A stretch of 64,000 bases of DNA from Silene latifolia (lineage: Eukaryota; Streptophyta; Magnoliopsida; Caryophyllales; Caryophyllaceae), in NCBI RefSeq assembly GCF_048544455.1, contig NC_133538.1, positions 36,457,469 through 36,521,468 on the forward strand, read 5' to 3'. Every line of letters starts with the position of its first letter. The stretch's first letter is position 1. The notes beneath the pieces were generated by a model, which saw only the letters and a list, made by a program, of their open reading frames with translations, was not told the DNA's origin and did no database searches. Below, in pieces: positions 10,740-20,580 of the stretch. The translations under genes were made by a program, and so were the position numbers.

Positions 10740-11960
10740 CTTTAATTCCCTCTTTAGCGATGCAAGTCATACAAAGACGAGCATATTTGATCATCTTCTT
10801 GGAGTTAACACTAAGATGAGAACCGAAACTATTGATTTTTTTTCCAGTTAAGGACCTCAACTTATAGTTTCCAGTTAAGGATTTATGGCACAATTCTGCT
10901 AGCAGTGTCTGTTACTCTGCCATCATAGACATTAACACAATATAAATAAATTGAAAACAGTAGTTTTTTAGCCTATGATCAAGCCTTGTTCTAATGTTGA
11001 AACTTGAAAACGACACTATTTTGCATCAACACTTGGTCAACGTGTTTAGTAGTGTTTAAATGGCTCGGTCAAAGCGGTCTCGAGTTTTTGTCGTACTTGC
11101 CATGTTCGAGCTGAATAATAATTCATAGTAAAGTAGGTATCGAAATCTCATTCAATAGTAAAGTAGGTATCGAAATCTCATTCAAGCTTATTTTCTTTTT
11201 TACTACATCGAATTTAAGTTTAATTTTCTATAATTATATATGTTGTTTTAGATTATACTTCTTAATTATATTAAATTTAATATCACTCCGCTATTTTATA
11301 ATTAAACTCAGTATTTGTTTTGAAACTAAATCAACAAGAGTTGTGAAAAAATCAAAAAATTTAAGATTAAATTGAGTTTAAGTCGAGCACAAGTCTTTCA
11401 CTACACTGCACTCGAACTACAACCTTTTTTTTTCTCAATGAGCTTCCAGTCCAGCTTGGACCAAGCTCCGAGTACAAATTTCCAAGCCGATTTCATATAT
11501 AACCATTCGAGCTCGAGTTCGATCTACTCGATCGTATACACCGCTTATTAGTTACTCCGTTGACTTATGACTAATAAGTAGTATGTATTTTGAATGCCTA
11601 TTTTTTTTTCCATTTCATCTCTGGTTAAATCAGAAATGATGGTGTTTATGGGGTTGAACATGAATGTTCAAAGATTTATAAAGTAATATACTGTATTATG
11701 GAAAAAAAAACAAGGAAGAACAGTTTGCATGAGAGCGAGATGAAATAATCCCATGTTTGCATTTGATGGCGTCATTCAGCAAGAATAAACGGAAAGTTAA
11801 CGGCAATAGGTTATAGGTCCTTAACTCGAATTTTTTTGAAGTTGAGGTCCTTAATTGGAAAAAGAACAATAGTTTAGGTCTTTATCTTAGGTTAACTCCA
11901 TCTTCTTCCATAGCTCACATATATATGGCATATATGAACAAAGATAAGCATATTTGACCA
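10740..11960. repeat. Inverted repeat arms inside Helitron-I
   Basis: About 150 bp at 10740-10890 reappears in inverted orientation at 11815-11960. Shared words are AGCATATTTGA(T/C)CA(T/C)CTTCTT, GGTTAACTCC and GTCCTTAA(C/T)TGGAAAAA. Divergence is obvious, so the pair is old. It may be two copies of one MITE family or the ends of a foldback element nested in the Helitron; I found no clean duplication. Confidence 0.6.
11125..11184 (+). repeat. Two perfect 30-bp tandem copies
   Basis: A 30-bp unit starting ATAGTAAAGTAGG is present twice in direct contact with no mismatch, indicating a recent slippage or repair duplication. Confidence 0.9.
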
Positions 11961-12628
11961 CCTTCTTCCAAGCGTTAGTACACTCTTATTATAACGGTAC
12001 AAAATTTATTAGCAATCTTGCTTTGTGAATGTCAATACACAAATTCTTACTTAAGACGGTAATTTCCGTTTTAATGACAAAACAAAGCCAAGTCGATATC
12101 AAGTGATAATTTTTGGATCCGTTTTACCAGTTAAACGGATTATGAGTAAAGCAAGGCTAGCTTCCATCTATATGGCTTTATTAGTGATTGGCTTACCTTT
12201 ATATAATCGCAAATCAGTGCAATCACAAACGTGGTAGAGAGACGAACACATTAGATCCTTCTCTTATTTCGAGTGATATTACTACACTCCTAATATGAAA
12301 GTAGATAATTTATTAGCTGTATGGCTCCATTAATAATAATATGGTTTGATTAGTGATTGGCATACCTTTATATAATCACAAATATTAATTTACAAGCTAG
12401 GTAGCTAAAAGGAAATTAAGCATCTAAAGATTAATACTAATAAAATTAATTAACTATTGATATAACTTTGACAACATTTTATAAAAAATAAGATTAATAA
12501 CCCATTCGCTATTATTGAGACAGTCTATTAGTTAGTTGTTAAATAAATACACTTTTGTTATTGCAACATCGAGATAATAATAAACGTAATCTTTAACAAC
12601 TGCTTATAAAAACATAAATTACAAGTGG

Positions 12629-12657
12629 CTCGTGCATCGCACGGGCATTAAATCTAG
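12629..12657 (+). other. Helitron-I 3' terminus with hairpin
   Basis: GCTCGTGC-ATC-GCACGGGC forms a stem with one G-T pair near its base. It is followed by ATTAAAT and the terminal CTAG. A 3' hairpin about 10 nt before CTRR is the Helitron termination signal. Confidence 0.8.
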
Positions 12658-13064
12658 TATATCTATCTATATTAATAAAGGAGGTTTTTTTCGAGCGATT
12701 ACAGAGACTCCAAGCTTCGCAAAATACTTGAGTAAAATAAATAATGTTAAATAACTAAAACAATCAAATAATAATGCTAAATAACTAAAAAATCAAATAA
12801 TAAAAATATCATCTATATCAAATTAGAGTCCAATAAAGTGTATGCTACCAAATCCTATATGAATTACAGTAAACGTCTTGGCTGGCCATCTTGGAGTCTG
12901 GAGTCCTAATTACATGCATATACACGTATATAATACATCAATTGTGAAGTGTTACACTCCAACACTCCTTGAGTCTTCCAGTTGTTGTAGTCTTCTGTAG
13001 AAATAGATCTGCTGTTGTAGAACAATAAAGAATAAGAGTCAACTTAGGTTTGGATTACCTAGAC

Positions 13065-13072
13065 TATAAATA
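13065..13072 (+). promoter_or_regulatory. TATA box before Helitron helicase remnant
   Basis: CTATAAATACAGG lies about 80 nt upstream of ATG 13151. It has good plant TATA spacing for that reading frame, but the gene it would drive is broken. Confidence 0.45.
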
Positions 13073-13150
13073 CAGGTCTTTGTATCTCAGTTTCCTCACA
13101 ACATTCTGCTCCATATTTCATACGAATCTTCCTGAGAATTAATTGCAACA

Positions 13151-14031
13151 ATGGCACGCCTTGCTACTGCCACGAGAAGGACAACCCATAGCAGATTTAC
13201 AATACCTCTTGACTTATTCAAGACAACTCTACCTGTAACATAGGCAAAAGACCCAACTTGCTGAACTTCTTAGAGAGACGTCGTCAATTATATGGGATGA
13301 GGCACCAATGTACCACATATTTGCCTTTGAAGCACTCGATCGTACAATGCGAGACATAATTGCATTTAAAGACCCACTAGCAAAATCTAAACTCTTTGGA
13401 GAGAAAACAATCGGTATGAACACTTAAGAGAAGCACGAGAATTTCATATCGTGACAATGACCCAGATAAGCGAGAAAGAAGACGAGCATTCAATGATTGG
13501 TTGCTAGCTATGGGAGATTGAACACTGGAGGCCAAGGTAGATCAGAATGAGATGAGAGTGACACTAAAAAAACATGGATTGAGATCCCAGAACAATATAT
13601 CGATAAAATATACTCGGATTTTGAAAACAGCCATAAACATGTGGATTATCTAAAAGAAAGAGCAATACTTATGGCTTTAAATGACATCACTAGACTTGAT
13701 AAACAGTTATATGGTCATGGCCAATCTGGTCCCAGATGAAGAGATATTATACAGAAGTTGTGACGAGGCCTGCACCACCTCAACTAAGTCTGTGGACCAG
13801 TTTACATATTATCCAATAGAATACTTAAACAGCCTCAACCTGCAAATTAACATATGTAGGAATCTATCTGCCAAAACCCGTAATCAGTCCTGGACAATTA
13901 TATGTAGCAGCTTCAAGGACAACATCCCATAAAAGTTTTAAAGTTTTTCATCTACGATTCAATCCAGGAGTACAAGAGTCACACGAGGAACATCGTCTAT
14001 AAGAAGGTTTTTCTCACATATTGTTAGCATG
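13151..14031 (+). pseudogene. Helitron helicase (Pif1-like), C-terminal remnant
   Basis: Reading across three frames recovers the Pif1-like helicase of plant Helitrons: HSRFTIPLD near 13190; [10 protein letters not shown] then [13 protein letters not shown] near 13280-13360 (Walker B-type DEAP motif); WIEIPEQYIDKIYSDF near 13575; YLKERAILMALN near 13650; and YVGIYLPKPV, GQLYVAASR near 13860-13910. The last is the conserved C-terminal helicase motif. Frameshifts and stops throughout rule out function. The Rep endonuclease and Walker A regions are missing. Confidence 0.85.
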
Positions 14032-14377
14032 AAATATTAAGAGCACTGCAACTTCTATTTTAATGCGTCCAAATAGCTCAAATTAATACCGAGTCAATGA
14101 GCTAATTTAAAAAAATTACGTGAAATAAGAGAGTAGTTGAATGGTGAACCAAGACATTATAGAGCTCGCACATGACTAAACAACAGAGTATCAATTGCTT
14201 TTTGTGATGATAAAATAATGTACTAAATAGTAAATACTCCCCTAAAGTAAGGCTGTTGTTTCTCATAGATAACAAAAGTTATAACAATTGCTTTTTGAGA
14301 TGATTGTGTACATGATTAAACAACAGAGTATCAATTAAAGTTTCAAGTTTACGAAAACTAAACACCACCATCATTCG
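14032..14377. other. Noncoding stretch after helicase remnant
   Basis: AT-rich with no coding signal. The phrase AACAACAGAGTATCAATT occurs twice, 130 bp apart (near 14178 and 14321), and CAATTGCTTTTTG also occurs twice, so there are degraded direct repeats. It may be the rest of Helitron-II. Confidence 0.4.
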
Positions 14378-14509
14378 TTAAAACCAACACTTTTTCCGGC
14401 TAACTCATTTGTTTACCTTTTATATCCGTTCAAATCATCATAATTAAAACCAACACTTTTTCCGTCTAACTCATTTGTTTGCCTTTTATATCCGTTCAAA
14501 TCATCATAA
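14378..14509 (+). repeat. 66-bp unit in two tandem copies
   Basis: A 66-bp unit starting TTAAAACCAACACTTTTTCC is present twice with only a few mismatches (CCGGC/CCGTC, GTTTACC/GTTTGCC). This is a recent local duplication. Confidence 0.9.
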
Positions 14510-15116
14510 TTAAATAAGTTGAACCCCGTAAGTTTGACATAATATATTTAATTAGGTATCTAGATCTGAAATTGCAGTAATGAAATTAAGTTGCCAAATG
14601 ATCAACCTGGGTCTAATCTCACAGACAAAATGTAAAAATTTAACAAACATAGCAGATCAAGTAGAAAAATAATCAACGACACTCAGATGCTACATTGTTA
14701 CCTTAACCCGGAGCTCCGCGACCAAGGCAAAAGTTGCTCCGATGTCACCTGATATACGTCGGAGCATCCCGATATTAGGACCCGATTGGGTGGCGAAGAT
14801 GGGAGGAAAGCGTAGAAGTATGAACGGTATTTCCTTATTTGCATGTTGATGTGGGAGGAATGGAGGAGTCAAGTACTCAAGTGCTTTGACCAAGTTGGAC
14901 TAGGGGATAAACAATAATTATGGATTTATGGTCTTATTAACATAAGAGTTTGTTTACAATTACGGATATTTCCCATGGTATCCTCGAACTTTGGCAGATT
15001 ACACATGGTACCCTTCATTTTAAGTTTGTACATATGGTACCCCTGTGTTTACCTTTTTCATTCCCAGAATGCCCTTAACCAAACTTCCGTCATCACTCCG
15101 TTAATCCTTTCACTAA
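14510..15116. other. Unassigned sequence left of CACTA-I
   Basis: No supported gene. From 14970 the sequence has GGTATCCTCGAAC, GGTACCCTTCA and GGTACCCCTGTG, a degenerate run ending in a TCCGTTAATCC block. A related stretch (TTAACGGAG ... GGGGTATAC ... GGAACATCGTAG) lies in the other orientation at 34240-34375, so this is a dispersed repeat. The minus-strand ORF at 14690-14893 has no recognisable domain. Confidence 0.4.
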
Positions 15117-15360
15117 CACTACAAGAAAACACGATAAAAGCGACAGACATACTACAGTCGCCAAATTGGCGACAGGAAAAAAAAAACGGGCGACCACTAT
15201 CCGTCGCCAATTTGGCGACTATACCTTTTTATCCAAAATCCGTATGAAATCCACGGGCGACGCAATATTATCCAAATTGGCGACCGAAATCGATCGCAAT
15301 TTTGGCGACCAAAACCCGTCGCCAATTTGGCGACCAAAAACGGTCGCCAACCCTCTGTTT
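15117..15360. repeat. CACTA-I left TIR and subterminal repeats
   Basis: After the terminal inverted repeat, the motif GTCGCCAA(A/T)TTGGCGAC or half of it recurs about eight times in both orientations. Such short subterminal repeats are the binding sites for the TnpA-type protein in En/Spm. Confidence 0.85.
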
Positions 15361-15689
15361 ATTTTTTTTTCGCCAATTTCTTCACCCCGTCCCCTTCATT
15401 CACTTCAATCAACTTAAAAAAAAAAAAAACGCCCCAGTTTGTCCGACGATCCGACGCCACCACCAACTACAACCACCGGACGCCACCACTCGCCGCCGCC
15501 ATCCGCACACTACATCCCTACCGACCCTTTGTTTATAATAAAGGTTTGTTTTCGACTCAAATCGATTTAATTACTTCAATCCTTCATATTTTGTTTAAGT
15601 TGTGATGTTTATTTAGTATCTAGTTGTAATTTATACATTAGTGATGCTTATTATTGTATGTAGTTGTAATTTAATTAGCATTTTTGTTA

Positions 15690-16110
15690 ATTAATTTGAG
15701 TTAGGGTTAGAAATTGGGGTTTTTGTTAAATTAGTAATGTGATTTGATTAGGGGATTGTATAAGGTAGTATAGTTTTATGAAGGTAGAAATTGGGGTTTT
15801 TGTTAAATTAGTAATGTGATTTGATTAGTGATGCTTAGTTTTAGTAATATTGAAGTAGTATTGTTGAAGGTAGTATAGTTTTATGAAGGTAGTATAATGT
15901 TAGGATTGTATAAATTTGCCTTATAATTAACCAAATTAAGTTAGAATGATTTAATTAGCATTTTTGTTAATTAATTTGAGTTAGGGTTAGAAATTAGCAT
16001 TTTTGACAACTTGTATAATTAACCAAATTAATTAAGTTAGAATGATTTAATTAGCATTTTTGTTAATTAATTAGCATTTTTCTTGAATAGAATGAGCATG
16101 ATGTATAAAT
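15690..16110 (+). repeat. Degenerate AT-rich direct repeats in CACTA-I leader
   Basis: Phrases such as GAGTTAGGGTTAGAAATT, GTTAAATTAGTAATGTGATTTGATTAG and AATGATTTAATTAGCATTTTTG recur two to three times, giving a patchwork of local duplications in what is probably a leader intron. No coding. Confidence 0.7.
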
Positions 16111-16196
16111 TTGTTAAATTAGTAATGTCATTTGATTAGGGAATTGTATAAATTTGCCTTATAATTTTGACAACTTGTTTAATGACCTAGTACCCG

Positions 16197-16470
16197 TTCA
16201 AGAATTACTCATTAGGAGCAATTCTTGAATAGTCCCCATTTTGGGACTGTCTTTGTACGTTTCAAGTCACTTAGGTAGTAAACACATAGTTGTGATTTTA
16301 TTAATGAGAAAAGAATTTGGTTGCAAATTTCTCCAATGTTCTCTGAATACATATGTGGAATATGTATCTTTTCCACATTGTGTATTTGGAGAACTAAGGG
16401 GAATTGCTGCCGAATTTTTTTCTCATTAATAATTCACAAATGTGTGTTTGCTAGTGACTTGAAACGTACA
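16197..16470 (+). other. Three consecutive hairpins in CACTA-I leader
   Basis: Hairpin 1 pairs TTCAAGAATT (16197-16206) perfectly with AATTCTTGAA (16220-16229). Hairpin 2 pairs AGTCCC (16231-16236) with GGGACT (16243-16248). Hairpin 3 pairs an arm starting TGTACGTTTCAAGTCACT (16254) with its inverse ending at 16470. Its arms are about 100 nt, with an 18-bp perfect block, a 15-bp block (TTATTAATGAGAAAA), several bulges and a loop of about 10 nt. The structure precedes the transposase ATG by 170 bp. It could be a small-RNA precursor, as rice miR820 arises from a CACTA element, or a nested MITE. I see no flanking duplication. Confidence 0.7.
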
Positions 16471-16641
16471 TTGATGGGTTTAGGTTGGAGTGATAAGGAC
16501 CCAATTGAAATCTTGAAATTAGCATAAAATGGAGGATGAGATAACCATTGCTTTTTTTGTTGAAATTAAATATTATTATTTAAAATGGTTAGTTTGCTAT
16601 ATATTGCTTATAGATTAAAATGAAGAGATCCGAACGTAGGG

Positions 16642-18216
16642 ATGTACGAAGAAAGAGTAGATAAGAAGAAACGTCCTATCGCTAGATTTGTAAAGGGAGT
16701 TCGTGGATTTATTGAATTTGCTAGATGTCAAGATTCATATGATTTGGAACAACATAAACTTAGGTGTCCTTGTACTAAATGTAAAAACTTAAAATATTTA
16801 TTTGACATTGAAGTAGAAGAGCATCTTGTTACAAATGGTTTTTTTCCAAACTACTACAATTGGATCTCCCATGGAGAAAAATATTATCCCGAAGAGCCTC
16901 AAATCCAACAAAATGAGAACCCATATAGAGAAATGGTACTTGATGCCTTTCGGTCTAATGATTTCATTAATGACGACCGTGTACCAATGATTGATGAAGA
17001 ACAACCAAACCCAAGAGCAAAAGCCTTTTTTGACATGCTAAGTGCTTCCGAAAAAACCTTATATGAGGGGAGTAGAATGACATTGTTACAAGTTGCATCG
17101 AGGATAGTTTCTTTAAAATGTGAGTATAATATGCCATTTAAAGCCGTTGATAGTATTGCTACGTTGGTTGAGGATGTTATACCCGATAATAATGTTATGA
17201 CCCGAAATTTCTATAATACCAAGAAAGTGGTCAAAGGTCTTCAACTTCCACATGAAAAGATTGATGCATGTCCTAAAGGATGTATGCTTTTTTGGAAAGA
17301 TGATGCTTTGCTTGACAAATGTAAGAAATGTCAAAGGGATAGATATGAGACAAGTGAAGGAAATATTGTTTTGAAGGGGAAGAAGGGTAATAAAAAGAGT
17401 GGAAAGAGAAAGAAACCAATATCAAAAAACACATTAATTTATTTTCCATTAGCTCCTAGACTTCAAAGAATGTATGCCACGAAAAATCTTGCCAACCAAA
17501 TGAGATGGCACAAAGAAAATCCTCGTACACCAGGAAAGATGTGTCATCCGAGTGACGGGGAGGAGTGGAAGCGTTTTGATAGGTTATATCCCGATTTTGC
17601 CGAGGAACCTCGCAATGTGAGACTTGGCTTGTGTACGGATGGGTTTGACCCTTTTGGTCAGTTTGGTAGAAAGTACTCGTGTTGGCCCGTAATGACCACG
17701 CCGTACAACTTACCTCCTTGGCTTTGTCTGAAAAGACAATTTATTTTCCTCTCTTTACTTATTCCCGGTCCTGATAACCCAAAAAACCATCTGGATGTTT
17801 ATTTACAACCGTTGGTGGAGGAACTGAAGTATTTGTGGGAAGTTGGTGTAGAAACATTTGATGTGTCGAAGAAGCAAAATTTCCAACTAAGAGCTTCATT
17901 GTTATGGACTATAAATGATTTTCCCGCATATGGTATGCTATCGGGATGGGCAACATTTGGGCGAAAGGCATGTCCTTATTGCATGGATAGGAGTAAAGCA
18001 TTTTATCTTCCTAATTCCAAAAAAATTAGTTGGTTTGATTGTCATAGATGTTTCTTACCGGATGGACATATTCATAGAGAGAACAAGAAATCTTTCTTAA
18101 AAGGTAAGGAGGTGCGTGACAATGCTCCGGTTCGACTCAAGGGGATGAGATATGGGAGGTCATGTGTGATTTGCCAACAACTGTCGATGGGACTGAAGAA
18201 GAGTTTAAAGAGTTGA
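16642..18216 (+). pseudogene. CACTA-I TNP2 transposase, N-terminal and core part
   Basis: The ORF encodes the En/Spm-type transposase that recognises and cuts the element ends. Residues 1-90 match the transposase-associated domain (CPCTKCKN, VTNGFFPNYYNWISHGE). Residues about 125-515 match TNP2: CKKCQRDRYE zinc-binding segment, LAPRLQRMYATKNLANQMRW, the RLGLCTDGFDPFGQFG block and PKNHLDVYLQPLVEELKYLW, which carry the conserved acidic residues. The frame is lost at about 18139, where GGGGATGAGATATGGG should read on as a different frame (EIWEVMCDLPTTVDG). The last 26 residues of this ORF are therefore out of frame. Confidence 0.9.
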
Positions 18217-19198
18217 AAAAGAAAAAAATGGTTGGTTTAAAAGAAGTATTTTTTGGGAGCTTCCCTACTGGAAAACAATGTTGATCAGACACAATTTGGA
18301 TGTGATGCACATAGAGAAGAACTTCTTTGAGTTACTTATTCATACGATTATGGATGTAAAAGGAAAGACACGTGATGATATTAATTCAAGAATAGAATTG
18401 AAGAAATTTTGTGATCGTCCTAAACTTCATATTCGTAAGGATGGGGCTAAACCAAAAGCCATATTTACTCTTGACAAAGCTCAAAGAAAGGTATTGTGCG
18501 ATTGGATAGGAAACTTGAAGTTTCCCGATGGATATGCATCCGATTTGAGCCGTTGTGTTGATTTGAAGGAACTGAAGTTGAAAGGGTTGAAAAGTCATGA
18601 TTGTCATGTTTTCATGGAGCGCTTATTACCCGTGGCTTTTAAAAATTTACTCCCGACTACGAGTTTGGAATGCGATTCTAAAATAAGTCAATTTTTTAGA
18701 GATTTATGTTCCTCCACGATATCAGTTGAGGACATGAGTCGTTTAGAAGACCAAATACCAGAAATTTTGTGTAAACTTGAGATGATATTTCCGCCTTCTT
18801 TTTTCAATTCGATGGAGCATCTACCTATCCATTTGCCATATGAAGCTAAAGTTGGTGGACCCGTCCAATATAGGTGGATGTATCCTTTCGAAAGGTTTCT
18901 TAATCATGTGAAGAAAAAAATTGGTAATAAAGCTCGTGTGGAAGGTTCTATATGCAATGCCTACCTAACGGAAGAGATTGCCAATTTTTGCTCTCTTTAT
19001 TTTGAAAAACATATTGAGACCAAAGCAAAATACTTGAATATTGATGAAGCGGATGAACTAGACACAAGTATACCCAAGTACCGGAACAAGATCAACAGGA
19101 AAGGAGGAGATAAGGATGCGGAAGTTGAGCCTACTCATTATGGAGGGTCTCAATCTTTTCATGATCGTGTGGTGTTAGATGTAAGTTATTTGTCTTAG
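18140..19198 (+). pseudogene. CACTA-I transposase C-terminal part (DUF4218)
   Basis: After the first frameshift the reading EIWEVMCDLPTTVDGTEEEF runs to about 18248, where a T-rich run causes a second frameshift into the ORF with LIRHNLDVMHIEKNFFELL. That block and HLPIHLPYEAKVGGPVQYRW, MYPFERFLNHVKKKIGNKA and EGSICNAYLTEEIANFC are the hallmarks of the DUF4218 region that follows TNP2 in plant CACTA transposases. The ATG at 18278 is internal. The protein remains open to 19198, running into what looks like an intron (DVSYLS is followed by a GTAAGT-type donor at 19180). Confidence 0.88.
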
Positions 19199-19282
19199 CT
19201 TTTAATTTAATAGTCTTCTAATTTAATTAGTCTCATTAATTATCATGTTTGAGTAACAATTTCCTTGTTTTTTTTCCGGAAG

Positions 19283-19918
19283 ACCAAGAAGAATAAGGGT
19301 AAGGTACCCACGATTGTTGATCTCTTTGTTGACACTCACGCAAAGAAGACAAGCAAGGGCAAGTTGATCTTCGCGAAGGAAAAAGATCAACAGTTATATG
19401 TAAGTGTCAAAAAATAAAAATTTCTTAGCTTTTTAAAGTATATGTTTTATCAATTTTTAGATAAGTAACCTCTAACCATTAATGTTTTATCAATTTTTAG
19501 GAACAATTCCTTGTCCGTAGGAAGAACAACCCGGAAATTGATGACAATGAGCTATGGTTTGATCTTGTTGAGGGGTTCCAAAGAGGAGATGTGTATGGAG
19601 CCGGGTCGGCAAAGGAGATTTTCTACCCTCCTACAAGAAGAAGAGGGTCAATTTCCTCCCAACAACAACCTTATACCCCAAGTGTCGTGAGTGTGCTCCA
19701 AGCTCAATTAGCCGCCGAGGAGAGGCGGGATGCCGAGAGGGAGAGGCGGGATGCCGAGAGAGATCTTTGAAATTCAGAGGATGAAGGATGAAATGGAACG
19801 GATGAACTCCTTCTTCGCCAATTGCAACACTGGGTGGCGCCCGCAACCAAAGGATCCTAGAGATCCTAATCATGGAGGTGGTAGTGGAGCGGGAGCAAGT
19901 TTCCCGGTTATGTAGTTT
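19283..19918 (+). pseudogene. CACTA-I second gene, 3' exons (TnpA/Transposase_24-like)
   Basis: Two exon-like blocks follow. The first encodes TKKNKGKVPTIVDLFVDTHA with KTSKGKLIFAKEKDQQLY and ends at a GTAAGT donor at 19399. The second starts after TTTTTAG at 19501 with EQFLVRRKNNPEIDDNELWF and then GDVYGAGSAKEIFYPPTRRR, Gln-rich sequence and AEERRDAERERRDAE. This layout is typical of the En/Spm plant transposase family exons that follow TNP2. A frameshift near 19745 breaks the Arg/Glu-rich tail, which continues as MKDEMERMNSFF in another frame. The ORF starting at 19730 is therefore not a gene in its own right. Confidence 0.75.
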
Positions 19919-20118
19919 TTTAGAAAACATGTTATTCCCGGATAATGTTAGATGACCAAAACTCGTAGAACTCGTAGTTGTGTGTATGGAACATGATTTT
20001 CTTTATCAAGTTTGGTTGTGTTGGCTTCCCATGTGTTCTCTGCTGGAAATGTTGGTTTATTTGCAGGTTTTTACGTATTTGGCTAGGTCAAAAACGATTT
20101 TTAGGCTAAAAAACATGT

Positions 20119-20564
20119 AAATTTGGCGACGGACACTGGGCATTTGGCGACGGGAAACCGTCGCTAAGTCTCTGATCATGAATTTATTTTATGGGCATTG
20201 GCGACGGAAAAGAGTAGTTTTGGCGACCACAATCTGTCGCCAAAATGGCGACCAACAACTGTCGCCAAAATGGCGACCAACATCCGTCGCCTTTTTTAAG
20301 AATATGGAGATGACGTGGATTTTAGTAAAGCGACTAATAGCAGTCGCCTTTTTAGCGACTAATGACAGTCGCCAATTTTGGCGACGAATTTCGGTCGCCC
20401 GCTTTAAAAAAATTCAGTCGCCAAAATTGGCGACGAACGCCTGTCGCCAAAAGCGACCAAACCCAGCTACGAAATGCGGGCGACGGGTCTTAGTCGCTTT
20501 ATTCTTAATGGCGACTGTTCTCAGTCGCCTTATATGGTCGCCAATTACCTTATTTGTTGTAGTG
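20119..20564. repeat. CACTA-I right subterminal repeats and TIR
   Basis: At least fifteen GGCGAC or GTCGCC words, many as GTCGCCAAAATGGCGACC palindromes, lead into the right terminal inverted repeat ending TTGTTGTAGTG. ORFs that run through this region are artefacts of the repeats. Confidence 0.88.
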
Positions 20565-20580
20565 TTATAATGCTCTCCAA

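Larger units (their letters stand above)
9288..12657 (+). mobile_element. Helitron-I, non-autonomous
   Basis: The left end reads A|TCTATCTATTTATATTAAT, the TC start of Helitrons. The right end reads a 3' hairpin (GCTCGTGCATCGCACGGGC, 12629-12647) followed 7 nt later by CTAG|T. There are no inverted repeats and no duplication, as expected for rolling-circle insertion between A and T. The first ~140 bp closely match the start of the next Helitron at 12662. No Rep or helicase coding is visible in the 3.4 kb, so it depends on a relative. Interior sequence is AT-rich with short repeats. Confidence 0.82.
12662..14040 (+). mobile_element. Helitron-II, 5' end and helicase remnant
   Basis: The start TCTATCTATATTAATAAAGG matches the Helitron-I start, including the shared TTTTTTTCGAGC and GAGACTCCAA blocks. 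It begins only 4 bp after Helitron-I ends. It contains a decayed Helitron helicase. I could not find a matching 3' hairpin plus CTRR, so the right boundary is only the end of the helicase homology. A TATA box (TATAAATA, 13065-13072) precedes the coding remnant. Confidence 0.72.
15117..20564 (+). mobile_element. CACTA-I (En/Spm-like) DNA transposon
   Basis: The left end is CACTACAAGAAAAC and the right end is the inverted form of CACTACAACAAATA. Both ends carry dense subterminal GTCGCC/GGCGAC repeats. Inside, on the plus strand, are a TNP2 transposase, its C-terminal DUF4218 part and a second gene remnant. Flanking trinucleotides are TAA and TTA, so a perfect 3-bp duplication is not kept. The 5.4-kb length and coding order suit a once-autonomous CACTA. 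Frameshifts show it is now inactive. Confidence 0.88.

Noticed and set aside
15166-15605. Four overlapping plus-strand ORFs at the CACTA-I left end
   Set aside because: They read through the GGCGAC subterminal repeats and leader; low complexity, no domain.
15114-20567. TAA/TTA as a target-site duplication of CACTA-I
   Set aside because: The two trinucleotides are not the same in direct orientation, so I do not claim a preserved duplication.
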